A stretch of DNA of 64,000 bases from Anabaena catenula FACHB-362 (GCF_014698735.1 NZ_JACJTQ010000033.1:1-64000); one strand, 5' to 3'. Numbered from the stretch's first letter, positions 1 to 10,185 are shown. Made by a program: numbers and translations. Notes: generated by a model from the letters alone, not told the origin.

Positions 1-104
1 GCTAAACCTTGATTCCAAGCGTGTCTAGCTACTCCTGCGTGTTGTGCCAGTAGTAGACGTTGTTGCTTGTTTACCTTGAGTTCGGTCTTGAATCCTAGTA
101 GCAT
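1..104 (-). CDS. tnpB: TnpB (IS200/IS605 OrfB) transposon nuclease, N-terminal fragment cut by window edge
   Basis: Reading leftward from the ATG at 104 gives 34 codons that run off the window. They begin MLLGFKTELKVNKQQ and end in VARHAWNQGL, which matches the N-terminal helical region of cyanobacterial TnpB/OrfB proteins (consensus of the type ARxAYNxGL). TnpB is the RNA-guided nuclease carried by IS200/IS605 elements. Only the first tenth of the protein is visible, so the RuvC and zinc-finger motifs cannot be checked and the gene could be intact or decayed. The element's upstream end should lie within the next one or two hundred bases to the right. No tnpA is visible there. Confidence 0.6.
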   Translation of the reverse strand, partial: MLLGFKTELKVNKQQRLLLAQHAGVARHAWNQGL

Positions 105-1235
105 GAACATATTTTACAACAAAATCCCAATACAGTCACAATAGCTGATGACTTTGCCGGGGAGCATAAGTGAGTAATTGGTAGTAATTGTTAGCTTTTC
201 AGCTACTGTTCATTAACCCTTACGGAACGCTACGTGCTATTTAAGGTTATATCTCCGGCACGCTGCGAGTTAGCGTAGCTCTTCTGCAAGGATAACGCTT
301 TAACGTTACGTAGTTTTTCGTTACTTGTGAGTAAGTCCTGTTGTTATGCTGCTTCTGACTATTTCCATACTTTGGTCATCATTACCTGTGCAAAATTAAT
401 TGAACATTTTCAAATTCCGCATCCTTAATTGGATAAGGTACACAAGCAAATAAGATCTGTAAATAATTTTGCTTAACTATTCATAGTAGTTGCCAGGTAG
501 CGATAGACATAAACTGTATCTCTTACAACAGCCATAGGCATCATAAAACAGATTTTTTAGCAGACTTTCAAGACTGTGATCTGTTAAAAATTTTCTGCAA
601 AAACTGATATCAACAAACTTTTTTTAACAAGAGTACATATACCAAGCCGCTGAATACGTATAATTACGTTTTGCCTAGTTCATAATGTAATGATTGTTGG
701 TTGGATTTTGATATGGTTTTTTAATTGTCAAAAATTTAAGGTCGAGCGTCACCCACTTCAGCCATGACATTGAAGTTCACCATTGGTGTAAACAAGTAAG
801 CGCTTCCCCGACGGCTATGACGACTTTCTGGCAAAGAGTTTCTAGAGTATGAGGAATCTTAATAGTTAGCAATCTTTATTTATTAAGAAATAATTAAAAT
901 TTTTTGAAATTTTTTGGGTAGTTGATCCAGTAGTTGGTAGTGGAAATCCGCAGGTCAAACCACTGATTAATGCAGTGCTAAAGGTAAATCTATTGGCGTA
1001 TATCACAGTATACAAGTATCACGGAAAAATTAAATTTTACTAAGTTAGGAATACGAACGAAGCAAACCTATAGACCGATAACGTGTTTTGGTGTAAGGTT
1101 TAGCAACGCCTGGCAGAATTTTTCTCAATGCGTAAGAAAGTCATCATAAATTCACAAACATTGTATAAAGAATTGGCAACATTGGAGAAAGACGGTAAAC
1201 AATAACCATAGCTTAATTTAAATTTTTGTCACACT
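105..1235. other. Gene-free region between tnpB and glycogen phosphorylase
   Basis: No reading frame over about 60 codons and no recognisable RNA gene were seen. The left 250 bases should contain the upstream end of the TnpB element. They include short palindrome-rich segments (around 225-320, for example TACGGAACGCTACGTGC) of the kind scattered in Nostocales intergenic DNA. The rest is AT-rich and probably contains the promoter and leader of the phosphorylase gene. No convincing promoter boxes could be assigned. Confidence 0.5.
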
Positions 1236-3800
1236 ATGCAGCCAATTCGCACATTCAACGTATCTCCTTCACTACCGCAGCGACTAGAACCACTGCGGAA
1301 TTTAGCATACAATCTGCACTTTGATTGGAATGTTGAGAGCAAAGACCTATTTCGCCGTTTAGACCCCGATTTATGGGAATCGAGCCATCATAACCCAGTG
1401 TTGATGCTGGGGACTATCAGCCAAGGGCGGCTTTTGGAAGTTGTCGAAGATGAAGGCTTCCTGGCGCAAATGGATAGAGCTGCTCGTCAGTTAGAAGATT
1501 ATTTACAAGAGCGCACCTGGTATCAAAAAAAACGTCCTCAGCAAAGTAAGGAATGCTATGCTTATTTCTCTGCTGAGTTTGGATTGGTAGACTGTTTACC
1601 TGTCTATTCCGGTGGTTTGGGTGTATTAGCAGGGGATCATCTCAAATCTGCTAGTGATTTGGGATTACCTCTGGTGGGTGTGGGCTTACTTTACCAACAA
1701 GGTTACTTTGCTCAGTATCTAAATGCTGATGGTTGGCAGCAAGAACGCTACCTCATCAACGATTTTTATAATATGCCCTTGCACTTGGAACGTAATCCTG
1801 ATGGCTCTGAGCTAAGGATTGCGGTAGATTATCCAGGACGTAAGGTATATGCCAGAGTATGGCGTGTACAGGTGGGAACTGTACCCCTGTATATGCTGGA
1901 TACCAACATTGAACCTAACAACCCTTATGACCACGATATCACTGACCAGCTGTATGGTGGTGACATCGATATGCGTATCCACCAAGAAATTATGCTGGGT
2001 ATTGGTGGTGTACAAATGCTCAAAGCTTTGGGCTATAAGGTCACTGCTTACCACATGAACGAAGGTCACGCGGGGTTCTCCGCCCTAGAGCGTATCCGCC
2101 TTTTGATTCAGGAAGAGGGGCTGAGTTATGCTCAAGCCAAACAGGTAGTCGCTTCCAGTAATATTTTTACTACCCACACACCAGTTCCAGCGGGAATTGA
2201 CTTATTTGCGCCCGACAAAGTTTTGTACTACCTGGGATATTACGCTGATATTTTTGGCTTACCTAAAGAACAATTTTTAGGACTGGGGCGAGAAAATACT
2301 GGGGATTTATCTGCGCCTTTTAGTATGGCGGTGCTGGCGCTGAAGATGGCAACATTTTCTAATGGTGTGGCACAACTACACGGTGTAGTTTCGCGGCAAA
2401 TGTTTCAAGGTCTGTGGCAAAAAGTCCCCGTTGAAGAAGTGCCGATTACTGCCATTACTAACGGTGTTCATGCTCGGAGTTGCGTGGCTAAGTCAACTCA
2501 GGAGTTGTACGATCGCTATCTAGGCCCAAACTGGTCATCAGCACCACCAGATAGTCAGTTGTGGGAACGGATGGAGGCTATTCCTGATGAGGAATTATGG
2601 CGCAATCACGAACGCTGCCGTTTAGACATGATTTTGTATGTCCGGGAGCATTTAGTGAAGCATTTGCGCGATCGCGGTGCTTCTGCTTCCGAAATCGCCC
2701 TATCCCAAGAAGTACTTGACCCCAAAGTTTTAACCATAGGCTTTGCTCGTCGTTTTGCTACCTACAAACGCGCTACTCTGTGGATGCGCGATTTAGAACG
2801 AATTAAGCAGATTTTGCTAAGTAACAAAGATCGCAAAGTCCAATTTGTGATTGCGGGGAAAGCACACCCCAAAGATATCCCTGGTAAAGAATTGATCCGC
2901 GATATCAATCACTTCATCCGCGAACAGAAGTTAGAAAAACACGTCGTGTTTGTTCCCAATTATGATATCCACATCGCCCGGTTGATGGTGGCAGGTTGTG
3001 ATATCTGGTTAAATACCCCTCGTCGTCCCCGTGAAGCTTCTGGTACTAGCGGTATGAAGGCAGCAATGAATGGATTGCCGAATTTAAGCGTACTAGATGG
3101 TTGGTGGGATGAAGCTGATTATGTCCGTACTGGTTGGGCGATTGGACATGGTGAAAATTACGAAGATCCCAATTACCAAGATGAGGTAGAAGCCAACGCT
3201 CTCTATGAATTGCTAGAGAAAGAAGTTGTACCTTTATTTTATGAGCATCGGGACGGTGATGGCTTACCTCGTCCCTGGGTGGCAAAAATGAAGGATGCCA
3301 TCCGTTTAAATTGTCCGTTTTTTAATACAGCACGGATGGTGCGAGAATATGCACAACGGGCTTATTTCCCCGCAAGCGATCGCTATCATACCCTAACTGT
3401 TGATAATTACGCCCCAGCTAAAGAATTAGCCGATTGGAAAGCAAAACTAGGTGAACACTGGTTTAACATCAGAATCAAAGATGTTGATGTCTCCGCAGTC
3501 TCAGAACTTAAAGTCAATCAAACTGTAGCGGTAAAAGCTAAGGTTGATTTAGCAACTTTGAAAAATGATGATGTGCAAGTAGAACTTTACCAAGGTTCTA
3601 TTGATGCTAATGGCGATATTGTCAATGCTGTCCCAGTGGTGATGGATTACCAAGGTCAGGATAGTGAAGGATTAAGCGTTTACACAGGAAGTATCACTTA
3701 CACCACCTCTGGTTTGCAGGGCTTGTCTTTGCGTGTGTTACCCCAGAACCAACACCTCGCTAGTCCTTATGAACCCAGGTTAATCGCTTGGGCTGAGTAA
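1236..3800 (+). CDS. glgP: Alpha-glucan (glycogen) phosphorylase
   Basis: An 854-residue enzyme that cleaves alpha-1,4-glucan with phosphate to release glucose-1-phosphate, mobilising the cyanobacterial glycogen store in the cytoplasm. It belongs to the shorter, more divergent phosphorylase branch: an N-terminal extension precedes CYAYFSAEFGL (about residues 107-117), which is followed by YSGGLGVLAGDH. The PLP-binding motif EASGTSGMKAAMNG is present, with Lys608 as the expected Schiff-base lysine, and HMNEGHAGF and TNGVHAR are also conserved. A C-terminal beta-rich extension of roughly 110 residues is typical of this branch. The ATG at 1236 is the only sensible start. The gene stands alone, convergent with the DUF255 gene. 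It may feed the phosphohexomutase encoded near 54.7 kb. Confidence 0.93.
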   Translation: MQPIRTFNVSPSLPQRLEPLRNLAYNLHFDWNVESKDLFRRLDPDLWESSHHNPVLMLGTISQGRLLEVVEDEGFLAQMDRAARQLEDYLQERTWYQKKRPQQSKECYAYFSAEFGLVDCLPVYSGGLGVLAGDHLKSASDLGLPLVGVGLLYQQGYFAQYLNADGWQQERYLINDFYNMPLHLERNPDGSELRIAVDYPGRKVYARVWRVQVGTVPLYMLDTNIEPNNPYDHDITDQLYGGDIDMRIHQEIMLGIGGVQMLKALGYKVTAYHMNEGHAGFSALERIRLLIQEEGLSYAQAKQVVASSNIFTTHTPVPAGIDLFAPDKVLYYLGYYADIFGLPKEQFLGLGRENTGDLSAPFSMAVLALKMATFSNGVAQLHGVVSRQMFQGLWQKVPVEEVPITAITNGVHARSCVAKSTQELYDRYLGPNWSSAPPDSQLWERMEAIPDEELWRNHERCRLDMILYVREHLVKHLRDRGASASEIALSQEVLDPKVLTIGFARRFATYKRATLWMRDLERIKQILLSNKDRKVQFVIAGKAHPKDIPGKELIRDINHFIREQKLEKHVVFVPNYDIHIARLMVAGCDIWLNTPRRPREASGTSGMKAAMNGLPNLSVLDGWWDEADYVRTGWAIGHGENYEDPNYQDEVEANALYELLEKEVVPLFYEHRDGDGLPRPWVAKMKDAIRLNCPFFNTARMVREYAQRAYFPASDRYHTLTVDNYAPAKELADWKAKLGEHWFNIRIKDVDVSAVSELKVNQTVAVKAKVDLATLKNDDVQVELYQGSIDANGDIVNAVPVVMDYQGQDSEGLSVYTGSITYTTSGLQGLSLRVLPQNQHLASPYEPRLIAWAE

Positions 3801-3820
3801 GCATTTTGTGTCCGATATAG

Positions 3821-4170
3821 CAGGTGACAGGGAACAGGTGACAGGTGACAGTCTGAAAAGTCTTTTGCTGTCTAGGTTTTATAATCAGTTGCTGTCCTAA
3901 CCGCCCTGTCCGTTGCTGTATATAGCGATTTTAAGCTCTGTAAAGTCAAGTTTTAAATCGCAAAGTCTCTATGGGGCGGGTTTTCCCGCCCTTCATTGTA
4001 TTTCATTTTTGTATCGGCTGCCATTATAGCAACCGCCAAGGTGATTAGGACATGAACTAATGATAAAACCTAGAGACAAAGAGACTTTCAACTCTGTCAC
4101 CTGTCACCTGTCACCTGTCACCTGTCACCTGTCACCTGTCACCTGTCACCTGTCACCTGTCACCTGTCAC
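3821..4170. repeat. Inverted pair of heptamer tandem repeats (GTGACAG / CTGTCAC)
   Basis: A short GTGACAG-type array (about 3821-3852) faces eleven perfect CTGTCAC units at 4094-4170 in the opposite orientation. A transcript through this space could fold into a long stem. It lies between the convergent 3' ends of glgP and the DUF255 gene. The 7-bp period and lack of spacers identify it as STRR-type repeat DNA of heterocystous cyanobacteria, not CRISPR. Confidence 0.85.
3974..3991. terminator. GC-rich hairpin, candidate terminator between convergent genes
   Basis: GGGCGGG, a TTTT loop and CCCGCCC form a perfect 7-bp stem. The downstream sequence is TTCATTG, not a clean U-run, so intrinsic termination is plausible but unproven. 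The hairpin lies between the converging glgP and DUF255 genes. Confidence 0.45.
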
Positions 4171-4183
4171 CTATCATCTGCCA

Positions 4184-6283
4184 TTACATTCTAATTTGAC
4201 TGCGCTGCACCTGAAGAAGTAACTCTTCCACACTCCCTGCGGCGGGAAGACATTTCAAGCCTTGACACACTAAACCAACGCTTCCTTCTGGTAACTCTGA
4301 TACCATTGCCAAGACGGTAGTTGGTAGATATTTGGGGATCAAAGATGTTAGCTGCTCACGGTTACTCCGAATCAAGGTGGAATTACGATACCAATCCAAA
4401 GCTGTAAATAAACTAGGACAAGCTTGGGGAGAGTTATTCATTACACCTCTAAACGCTCTCAAACCTTGTTCAGCTAAATCCAAGTAATGCAGATTATCAG
4501 TCAATAAGGATAGACGAACTAAATTAGCGATCGCGATCCCATTTGCTGAAGGTGTAGCATTATCTATATAACTGCGCTCCCTGACGATTAAATCTTGACT
4601 ATTATCACTAGCTGTGTTGAAGTAACCACCTAGTTCTACACTCCAGAGAAATTCGTTAAATTCTTCTTGGAGAGCAACAGCTTTTTCTAACCAATAGTAC
4701 TGAGTACTAAGTTCTGAGTCCTGAGTGGAAATATAATCAATTTGTCTCAAAGAAGCTTGGTGTAAATCCAGTAATGCCTTAATAAAAAAAGCGTAATCTT
4801 CAGATTGAGCTAAAACACTTGCTTCACCCTGATAGTTAAGTCGGTAGAAACGTCCATCTACAAACTGATTATCTAAGATAAAATTTGCCGCTTTTGCTGC
4901 TAATTCCAGATAGCTTGGTTGTCCAAACACCACAGCAGCCCTAGCCAAACCCGAAATCATCAAGCTATTCCAGGCCACAATCATTTTTGTATCCGTCACC
5001 GCCGGAATACGACCAGGCCATTCGGTTGTTTTTGCTTCTTGATTGTCTGGTGCTGGTGGAAAAGTTGTTAACGTCTCAGGTGTAGAACCATAACGAGCAG
5101 CAAACAACTTACTCAAAGAGATTTCTAGCGTTTGACTCAGTTCACCCTGATGCAATCTTTGTAAAACATTTTGTCCTTCAAAGTTGCCGTTAGCCGTAAC
5201 CGTAAAATTTTGTTGTAATTCCGTTAGTTCTGCCGATGTTAACAGTTGGTCTAATTCGCTGTAACGCCAAACATAAAAAGCGCCTTCCTCTGGTTCTGCC
5301 GCTGTAGGATGAGTAAAACTATCCGCATCTTGAGCAGCATAGAAGTAACCAGTTGGTGCAGTCATTTCTCGTTGCAACCATTTGACAGTCCCAGCGACAG
5401 CCCTCTCAAAAGCTGGTTCCTGTATTCCCGCACTCCACAAATTTCCCAGATACTCGATCATCTGACCGTTGTCATAAAGCATCTTTTCAAAATGGGGGAC
5501 AGTCCAAGTGGGATCAACAGTGTAGCGATGAAAGCCACCACCGACATGATCATAAATCCCACCCAGTACTAAATCTAATCCCCGTTGAGTACAAACTTGC
5601 TGTCTATCATACTGAGATTCATAATTAAACCGAGTTCCGCGCAATGCAAATTCAGCGTAGGGGATCATGGGAAAACTATTACCAACTTGCTTAGGAATAA
5701 TGATCCCCGTGCTAGTTTCCCAACCTTTGAGCAATAATTCATGATCTTCAGTCTCCTGAGTATTGCTGTTTTGCAATACCGCAGATGTCAGCAATGCCTC
5801 AACAACCAACGCTTTACGTTGGCGCAATTCTTCTTTTTCTGTATCGTAGTAACGACGTAAAGTTTGTAAAACCTGTAAAAATCCAGGACGACCATAGCGG
5901 GGATCTACAGGAAAGTAAGTTCCCGCGTAAAACGGTACTAAATCATCTGGAGATAGAAAAACATTTAACGGCCAACCCCCTTGACCACTCATCATCTGCA
6001 AAGTCTGCATATAGATGCTATCCAGGTCAGGTCGTTCTTCCCGGTCTACCTTAATGGGGAGAAAATTGGCATTCATGTATTCAGCGATCGCTAAATCAGA
6101 AAAAGCTTCTCCTTCCATCACCGTACACCAGTGGCAACTAGAATAACCAATGGAGAGAAAAATTGGTTTATCTTGTTCCCTGGCAGTGGCAAGTGCTTCA
6201 TCACACCAAGACCACCAGTCAATCGGATTTTCGGCGTGTTTGCGGAGATAGAGGCTTTTGGCTTCAGCAAGGCGATTAGTCAT
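4184..6283 (-). CDS. DUF255 thioredoxin-like / (alpha/alpha) barrel protein (YyaL/SPATA20 family)
   Basis: A 699-residue protein of the YyaL family, conserved from bacteria to human SPATA20. The N-terminal 160 residues carry the family signature (KHAENPIDWWSW) and a thioredoxin-like motif SCHWC with Cys50 and Cys53. The remainder, with GGFHRYTVDPTWTVPHFEKM and later repeated helical segments, resembles a six-hairpin glycosidase-type barrel. The length is normal for the family. The biochemical role is not established; a redox or sugar-related function has been suggested for the family. The ATG at 6283 precedes the conserved N-terminus by a suitable distance. The gene is a single transcription unit whose 3' end abuts the CTGTCAC repeat array. 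Confidence 0.85.
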   Translation of the reverse strand: MTNRLAEAKSLYLRKHAENPIDWWSWCDEALATAREQDKPIFLSIGYSSCHWCTVMEGEAFSDLAIAEYMNANFLPIKVDREERPDLDSIYMQTLQMMSGQGGWPLNVFLSPDDLVPFYAGTYFPVDPRYGRPGFLQVLQTLRRYYDTEKEELRQRKALVVEALLTSAVLQNSNTQETEDHELLLKGWETSTGIIIPKQVGNSFPMIPYAEFALRGTRFNYESQYDRQQVCTQRGLDLVLGGIYDHVGGGFHRYTVDPTWTVPHFEKMLYDNGQMIEYLGNLWSAGIQEPAFERAVAGTVKWLQREMTAPTGYFYAAQDADSFTHPTAAEPEEGAFYVWRYSELDQLLTSAELTELQQNFTVTANGNFEGQNVLQRLHQGELSQTLEISLSKLFAARYGSTPETLTTFPPAPDNQEAKTTEWPGRIPAVTDTKMIVAWNSLMISGLARAAVVFGQPSYLELAAKAANFILDNQFVDGRFYRLNYQGEASVLAQSEDYAFFIKALLDLHQASLRQIDYISTQDSELSTQYYWLEKAVALQEEFNEFLWSVELGGYFNTASDNSQDLIVRERSYIDNATPSANGIAIANLVRLSLLTDNLHYLDLAEQGLRAFRGVMNNSPQACPSLFTALDWYRNSTLIRSNREQLTSLIPKYLPTTVLAMVSELPEGSVGLVCQGLKCLPAAGSVEELLLQVQRSQIRM

Positions 6284-6731
6284 CAGGGTAAGAGCAGGTA
6301 ATTACCTTTTTTGCTCAGTCTAACCTTTTCATATTATGTTCGCCTCATGGCTTTGCATCCGCCTTCGCGCAACAAAAGTTTTTCCTTTCCTCTCTCCTCT
6401 GAAGAAAGAGCTAGGGAGAGGTTGTAATATCAATTTACTTAATTACAGTTTCCAATGAATCTCCGCGTCTGTGCCTCTGTCCATTTGTATCAATCATCAA
6501 GTGAAACGGTATCAGGGGGTTGGCGAGTTAGGTCTATCTCTCATATTTTTTAACGCCCACCTACTTAGTGAGGAAAAGAGAGAACAGGCAGCGCAGAAGA
6601 ATCTCACCGATCCCCAGGCAATTGATGAAGTTTCGTTAAGTCGTTGGACATTTAACTTGCATAATTAGGGTGGGCAAGATGCCCACACCACAAGAGTTTT
6701 TCTGAGATATGCAATTTCAAAGTTGATGAGC

Positions 6732-6887
6732 TTATTTCAAAAAGTTAAACGTGGAACCGATGACTGACGCTGGTATTTCAGACATAGGTGATACACCCTT
6801 AGCCGGAATTCGAGTACTAGTATTGAGTCCGGCTGTCAAGTGCAGTAAAAAGGTAATCAAAGCAGCTTGTATAAGTCTTTCCAGCAT
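6732..6887 (-). CDS. Small hydrophobic-N-terminus protein, 51 aa, hypothetical
   Basis: The frame from the ATG at 6887 encodes 51 residues, beginning MLERLIQAALITFLLHLTAG. A purine-rich AAGAGAGAGAAG lies 5-6 bases before this ATG and favours it over the upstream ATG at 6920. The first 20 residues could be a membrane anchor or signal sequence; the rest is polar and ends NFLK. I do not recognise the family. It lies alone in a 1.2-kb space otherwise filled with repeats, so it could be spurious. Confidence 0.4.
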   Translation of the reverse strand: MLERLIQAALITFLLHLTAGLNTSTRIPAKGVSPMSEIPASVIGSTFNFLK

Positions 6888-7212
6888 ATTACTTCTCTCT
6901 CTTAATTGATAGCATTTCAAGTAAGACTAGTTATTCTAAATACACCTCATATTCTCGATTTACCAGATTTGACGAATATGTCCGGATAATTAACCAGAAC
7001 AAGTTTGAAAAATGTGAAAAAAGTTACTAATACCTGAAAAATAATTTCGAGTCATCGAAATCTACATTTTTCCAATAAAGGCAAGCTAGAGGTGTAGGGT
7101 AAGAGGTAGCTAAGGGCATAAGAGGCAGAATCGGATTTAATCTTCCTGTTATTCAGCCCTCTTTTCAGATGACCATAGCTACTTAGACGCTTGTCGCACT
7201 AAAAAAGTGTCC

Positions 7213-7345
7213 GTCAAAGAATTTTAGATTTTGGATTTTAGATTTTGGATTGACCCCAGGGATAAATCCGGGGCTTGGGAATTTTGGATTTTAGATTGAT
7301 CCCACGGATAAATCCGGGGGCTTGTACCATCAAGGAATCATTGGA
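7213..7345. repeat. Dispersed intergenic repeat (TTTTAGATTTTGGATT ... GGATAAATCCG)
   Basis: This block contains repeated ATTTTAGATTTTGGAT units, two GGATAAATCCG-type segments and the string TGTACCATCAAGGAAT. The same arrangement occurs in reverse orientation at 44401-44478, so it is a dispersed repeat family. It sits upstream of clpP, within 165 bases of its start. Confidence 0.7.
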
Positions 7346-7509
7346 CAAAGAATTTTAGATTTTAAATTTTAGATAGTTTGGTGTGATGAATATGCTTGTT
7401 CAGAACTGATTATGGAGAAATAAACACTGATATTCTCTAGTTCTCAAGATTTTTCCCAATATTCATTTGCCTGTCTAAACACAATCAGCCATTGACATCG
7501 ATAGAATAA

Positions 7510-8142
7510 ATGGAAAATAGCTACAAGCACCTGTCCATGATTCCTATCGTTATTGAACAATCGGGTCGAGGCGAACGCGCCTTCGATATCTACTCACGGC
7601 TGTTACGTGAGCGCATCATCTTTTTGGGACAACAGGTTGATAGCAGTCTTGCTAACTTGATTGTTGCCCAATTACTGTTTCTAGATGCTGAAGACTCGGA
7701 GAAAGACATTTATATGTACATCAATTCTCCCGGTGGTTCGGTTACGGCGGGGATGGGGATTTTTGACACCATGAAGCATATCCGCCCTGATGTCTGTACT
7801 ATTTGTACTGGACTAGCGGCTAGTATGGGCGCTTTCCTCCTCAGTGCTGGTGCTAAAGGTAAGCGAATGAGTCTACCCCATTCGCGGATTATGATTCATC
7901 AACCTTTAGGTGGCGCTCAAGGACAAGCGACTGATATTGAAATTCAGGCGCGGGAAATTTTATACCACAAAAAAAGGCTAAATGATTATTTAGCTGATCA
8001 CACAGGTCAGCCAATTGAGCGTATTGCTGAAGATACTGAACGTGACTTCTTCATGTCTCCTGAAGAAGCTAAGGAATATGGCTTAATTGACCAAGTGATT
8101 GATCGTCACGCTGCGGGTAGTCGTCCAATGGCTGTAGTGTAG
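7510..8142 (+). CDS. clpP: ATP-dependent Clp protease proteolytic subunit ClpP
   Basis: A serine peptidase that forms the tetradecameric Clp barrel and degrades proteins delivered by ClpC or ClpX. The catalytic triad is intact: Ser105 in AASMGAFLL, His130 in RIMIHQP and Asp179 in [16 protein letters not shown], with the same 25- and 49-residue spacings as E. coli ClpP. The protein is 210 residues from the ATG at 7510. The strongly conserved region begins at [17 protein letters not shown], so the ATG at 7537 is an equally good start. Cyanobacteria carry several clpP paralogues and a catalytically inactive ClpR; this copy has all active residues. It is not followed by clpX here, so its ATPase partner is encoded elsewhere. 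Confidence 0.95.
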   Translation: MENSYKHLSMIPIVIEQSGRGERAFDIYSRLLRERIIFLGQQVDSSLANLIVAQLLFLDAEDSEKDIYMYINSPGGSVTAGMGIFDTMKHIRPDVCTICTGLAASMGAFLLSAGAKGKRMSLPHSRIMIHQPLGGAQGQATDIEIQAREILYHKKRLNDYLADHTGQPIERIAEDTERDFFMSPEEAKEYGLIDQVIDRHAAGSRPMAVV

Positions 8143-8220
8143 AGGGCAGGGTGCAGGGTGCAGGGGGCAGGGGGTAATTATTTCTCCCCATCTCCCCATC
8201 TCCCCATCCCCGCGTCTCTA

Positions 8221-9009
8221 CTAAAATCCAGCAATGGGGTCTGGTTGAGATTTGAGGTAGTTAAGAAAATCTAGCAACTCTTCTTCACTGAGTAAAGAGC
8301 GCCCTAGCTTCCCATAGGTTTTTTTGAGAAATTCCCTTCCTTGTTCTTTAGTCCAGCCTAAACGCTCTATTTGGACATCTGTTTGGGCAATGACATCAGA
8401 TAAATTAACTGGTTCATTTTTTCTCTTTCTTGTTCCTATACCTAACGGCACACCAACATCTTCTGGAGGAGAATAACTGCGTGGGGTAAATGGTGTGACA
8501 TTACTAGGAGTCATTCCTAGTAAGGGGTAATGGTCAGATTCTTGATCTGATAATATCTTTAAGCTTTCCCCAGGGGGATCAAGTTGTTGTTCTCTAGTAG
8601 TATGTTCTGGAAAACTTTGACCTAAAGCTTGGTTGTAGGTATCAGGTGTAGATTTTTCTATATTGTTGACTGTTGACCATTGATTACTGACAACATCCTT
8701 AGCGGCTTGGCCAGACTCAGGTGGGACAGTTGAGGGATTTAAAGAGGGATTTACCTGCACTGCGGAAATTGGTTTTGGGGTAAATGTACCTTTTCCCTCA
8801 GTTGCATTAGTGATTCCCAAGACCATGAGCGCCCTGTTTCTGGCTTGGTCTTCAGCTGCTTCTACGGTTTCTGCTCCTGCCATACCAGTGGAGCGGGTGA
8901 TGCCTTCAATTTGCACAGTCACTCGGACGATATATTTTCCTTGAAAAATTTGTAATAATTCCGAGATAATACTGCCGTTAGGATACAAGCTCTGGAATTG
9001 AGCCAACAT
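8221..9009 (-). CDS. Conserved cyanobacterial protein of unknown function, 262 aa
   Basis: I cannot assign a function. Residues 1-67 form a compact domain with a predicted helix-strand-strand-helix order (SIISELLQIFQGKYIVRVTV ... AAEDQARNRALMVLGI), reminiscent in layout of small nucleic-acid-binding folds. A long polar, Pro/Ser/Gln-rich linker follows (about 70-195). A second conserved block covers about 205-258 (LSDVIAQTDVQIERLGWTKE ... EEELLDFLNYLKSQP), which looks like a small helical, SAP-like domain. Two small putative binding domains joined by a flexible linker suggest a DNA- or RNA-associated role, but this is inference. It is convergent with clpP. Confidence 0.7.
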   Translation of the reverse strand: MLAQFQSLYPNGSIISELLQIFQGKYIVRVTVQIEGITRSTGMAGAETVEAAEDQARNRALMVLGITNATEGKGTFTPKPISAVQVNPSLNPSTVPPESGQAAKDVVSNQWSTVNNIEKSTPDTYNQALGQSFPEHTTREQQLDPPGESLKILSDQESDHYPLLGMTPSNVTPFTPRSYSPPEDVGVPLGIGTRKRKNEPVNLSDVIAQTDVQIERLGWTKEQGREFLKKTYGKLGRSLLSEEELLDFLNYLKSQPDPIAGF

Positions 9010-10185
9010 AATAGTGCCACCAATCTAAATCTGTTTAATTACTCGGTTGATCGAAGATGACACGGGGATACGGAGACGCTCAAGACGCGGAGCGTTTGAT
9101 GCATCTGATGCCCCGTGCCGGGAACGAAAGTTCCAGGGGTATAAAACCCCGTGTGAATCTTCGATTTAGACGCTTGAACTTAGGTGGGGTTACAATCTGA
9201 GTCCAATTTCTGTCCCCGTGTCCCCGTGTCTCCCTCTCTCCGCGTCCTTCGTGATGTCTTCTGTGTACACAGGTTACATCCTTTCATTCTCACTGAAAAC
9301 TCTGGTCGGGAGTCACTTTAATTTTAGTGTTCCTCCTGGGACTTCAGGGTACTTTTCGCGGTATGATCATCTGTCACGATTGTAGCAGCAGCCGGTTTTT
9401 GAGCCGATACTTTTTGGCTACTGTTGAGTAACTTAGGGTGTTCTTCCTTTCAATGCTATACTAATTACCCAATTCGATATCTAAAAGTATTTTCTGGAAG
9501 TGCGCTCTAAATCTACAATGATAAGGATAAGGTTCGCCCTCACGGCTTGTTAAGCTGCTTACCTAATTGTTACCGATTCTACATATGGGAAAATTGGGTT
9601 GATCGGCAGTTTCTCCTAGTTAAAATTCAGATTCTTATGGTGGAAAATTACCTTTAGTCTAGACAATCAAACACCTGTGTTTCCCGCAGGTATGAGCTTT
9701 TTGGGTATGATGGAGAGTTCTCTAAACCAATCCTCTCAAAAACCCATAGCGTAATTACCTGGTGGAGCAAAATTGAGTGTCAGGAGTGCTTTGTAAGATT
9801 GCTTAGGTAAAGAAAGTTTAAACCAGACAGATTCTGAGAGTGTCGTGCAGTGAGAAGTCCGAGCAGAGGTTTACTCTGAGAGGATCTTCGGTAGCCTTGC
9901 CTTCTCTACGAGACGCTACGCATAGCTTGCTTCTCCGCAGGAGTACAGATAATTCGTTTGTAGCAAATGTCTTCTGTAATCCGTGAGGGTATACAGGGAA
10001 GAACCAGATTAAACAACAGACACTTTAACGCCAGTCACAGGCCACTTGCTACAACTCTCTAGACCAGAGCAACGCAGTGGCTCCTCAAGTCGGGAAACCC
10101 ACGGTGCTGGCTGATCAACGGGGGGGAACCTCCGCACGTAAGTGTCCTCAAAAAATGATGTTTTGACCAAAGGTCGGTTCACTGC
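9010..10185. other. 1.2-kb gene-free leader upstream of the RNB-domain gene
   Basis: No reading frame over about 25 codons looks real. The left part (about 9060-9250) is repeat-like (cgcggag, CCCCGTGT strings). A dispersed Nostocales repeat lies at 9900-9945 (CTACGAGACGCTACGC). The right 400 bases are more GC-rich than the usual intergenic DNA and contain small hairpins, for example CAGAG-GTTTA-CTCTG near 9863. This suggests a long structured 5' untranslated region or an independent small RNA ending just before the ATG at 10186. A 20-codon frame starting MSFLGMMESS near 9691 is preceded by AGG but is unconvincing. Confidence 0.5.

Noticed and set aside
6471-6668. 65-codon forward frame
   Set aside because: It starts in repeat-like DNA (CGTCTGTGCCTCTGTCC), lacks a ribosome-binding site and ends in another dispersed repeat.
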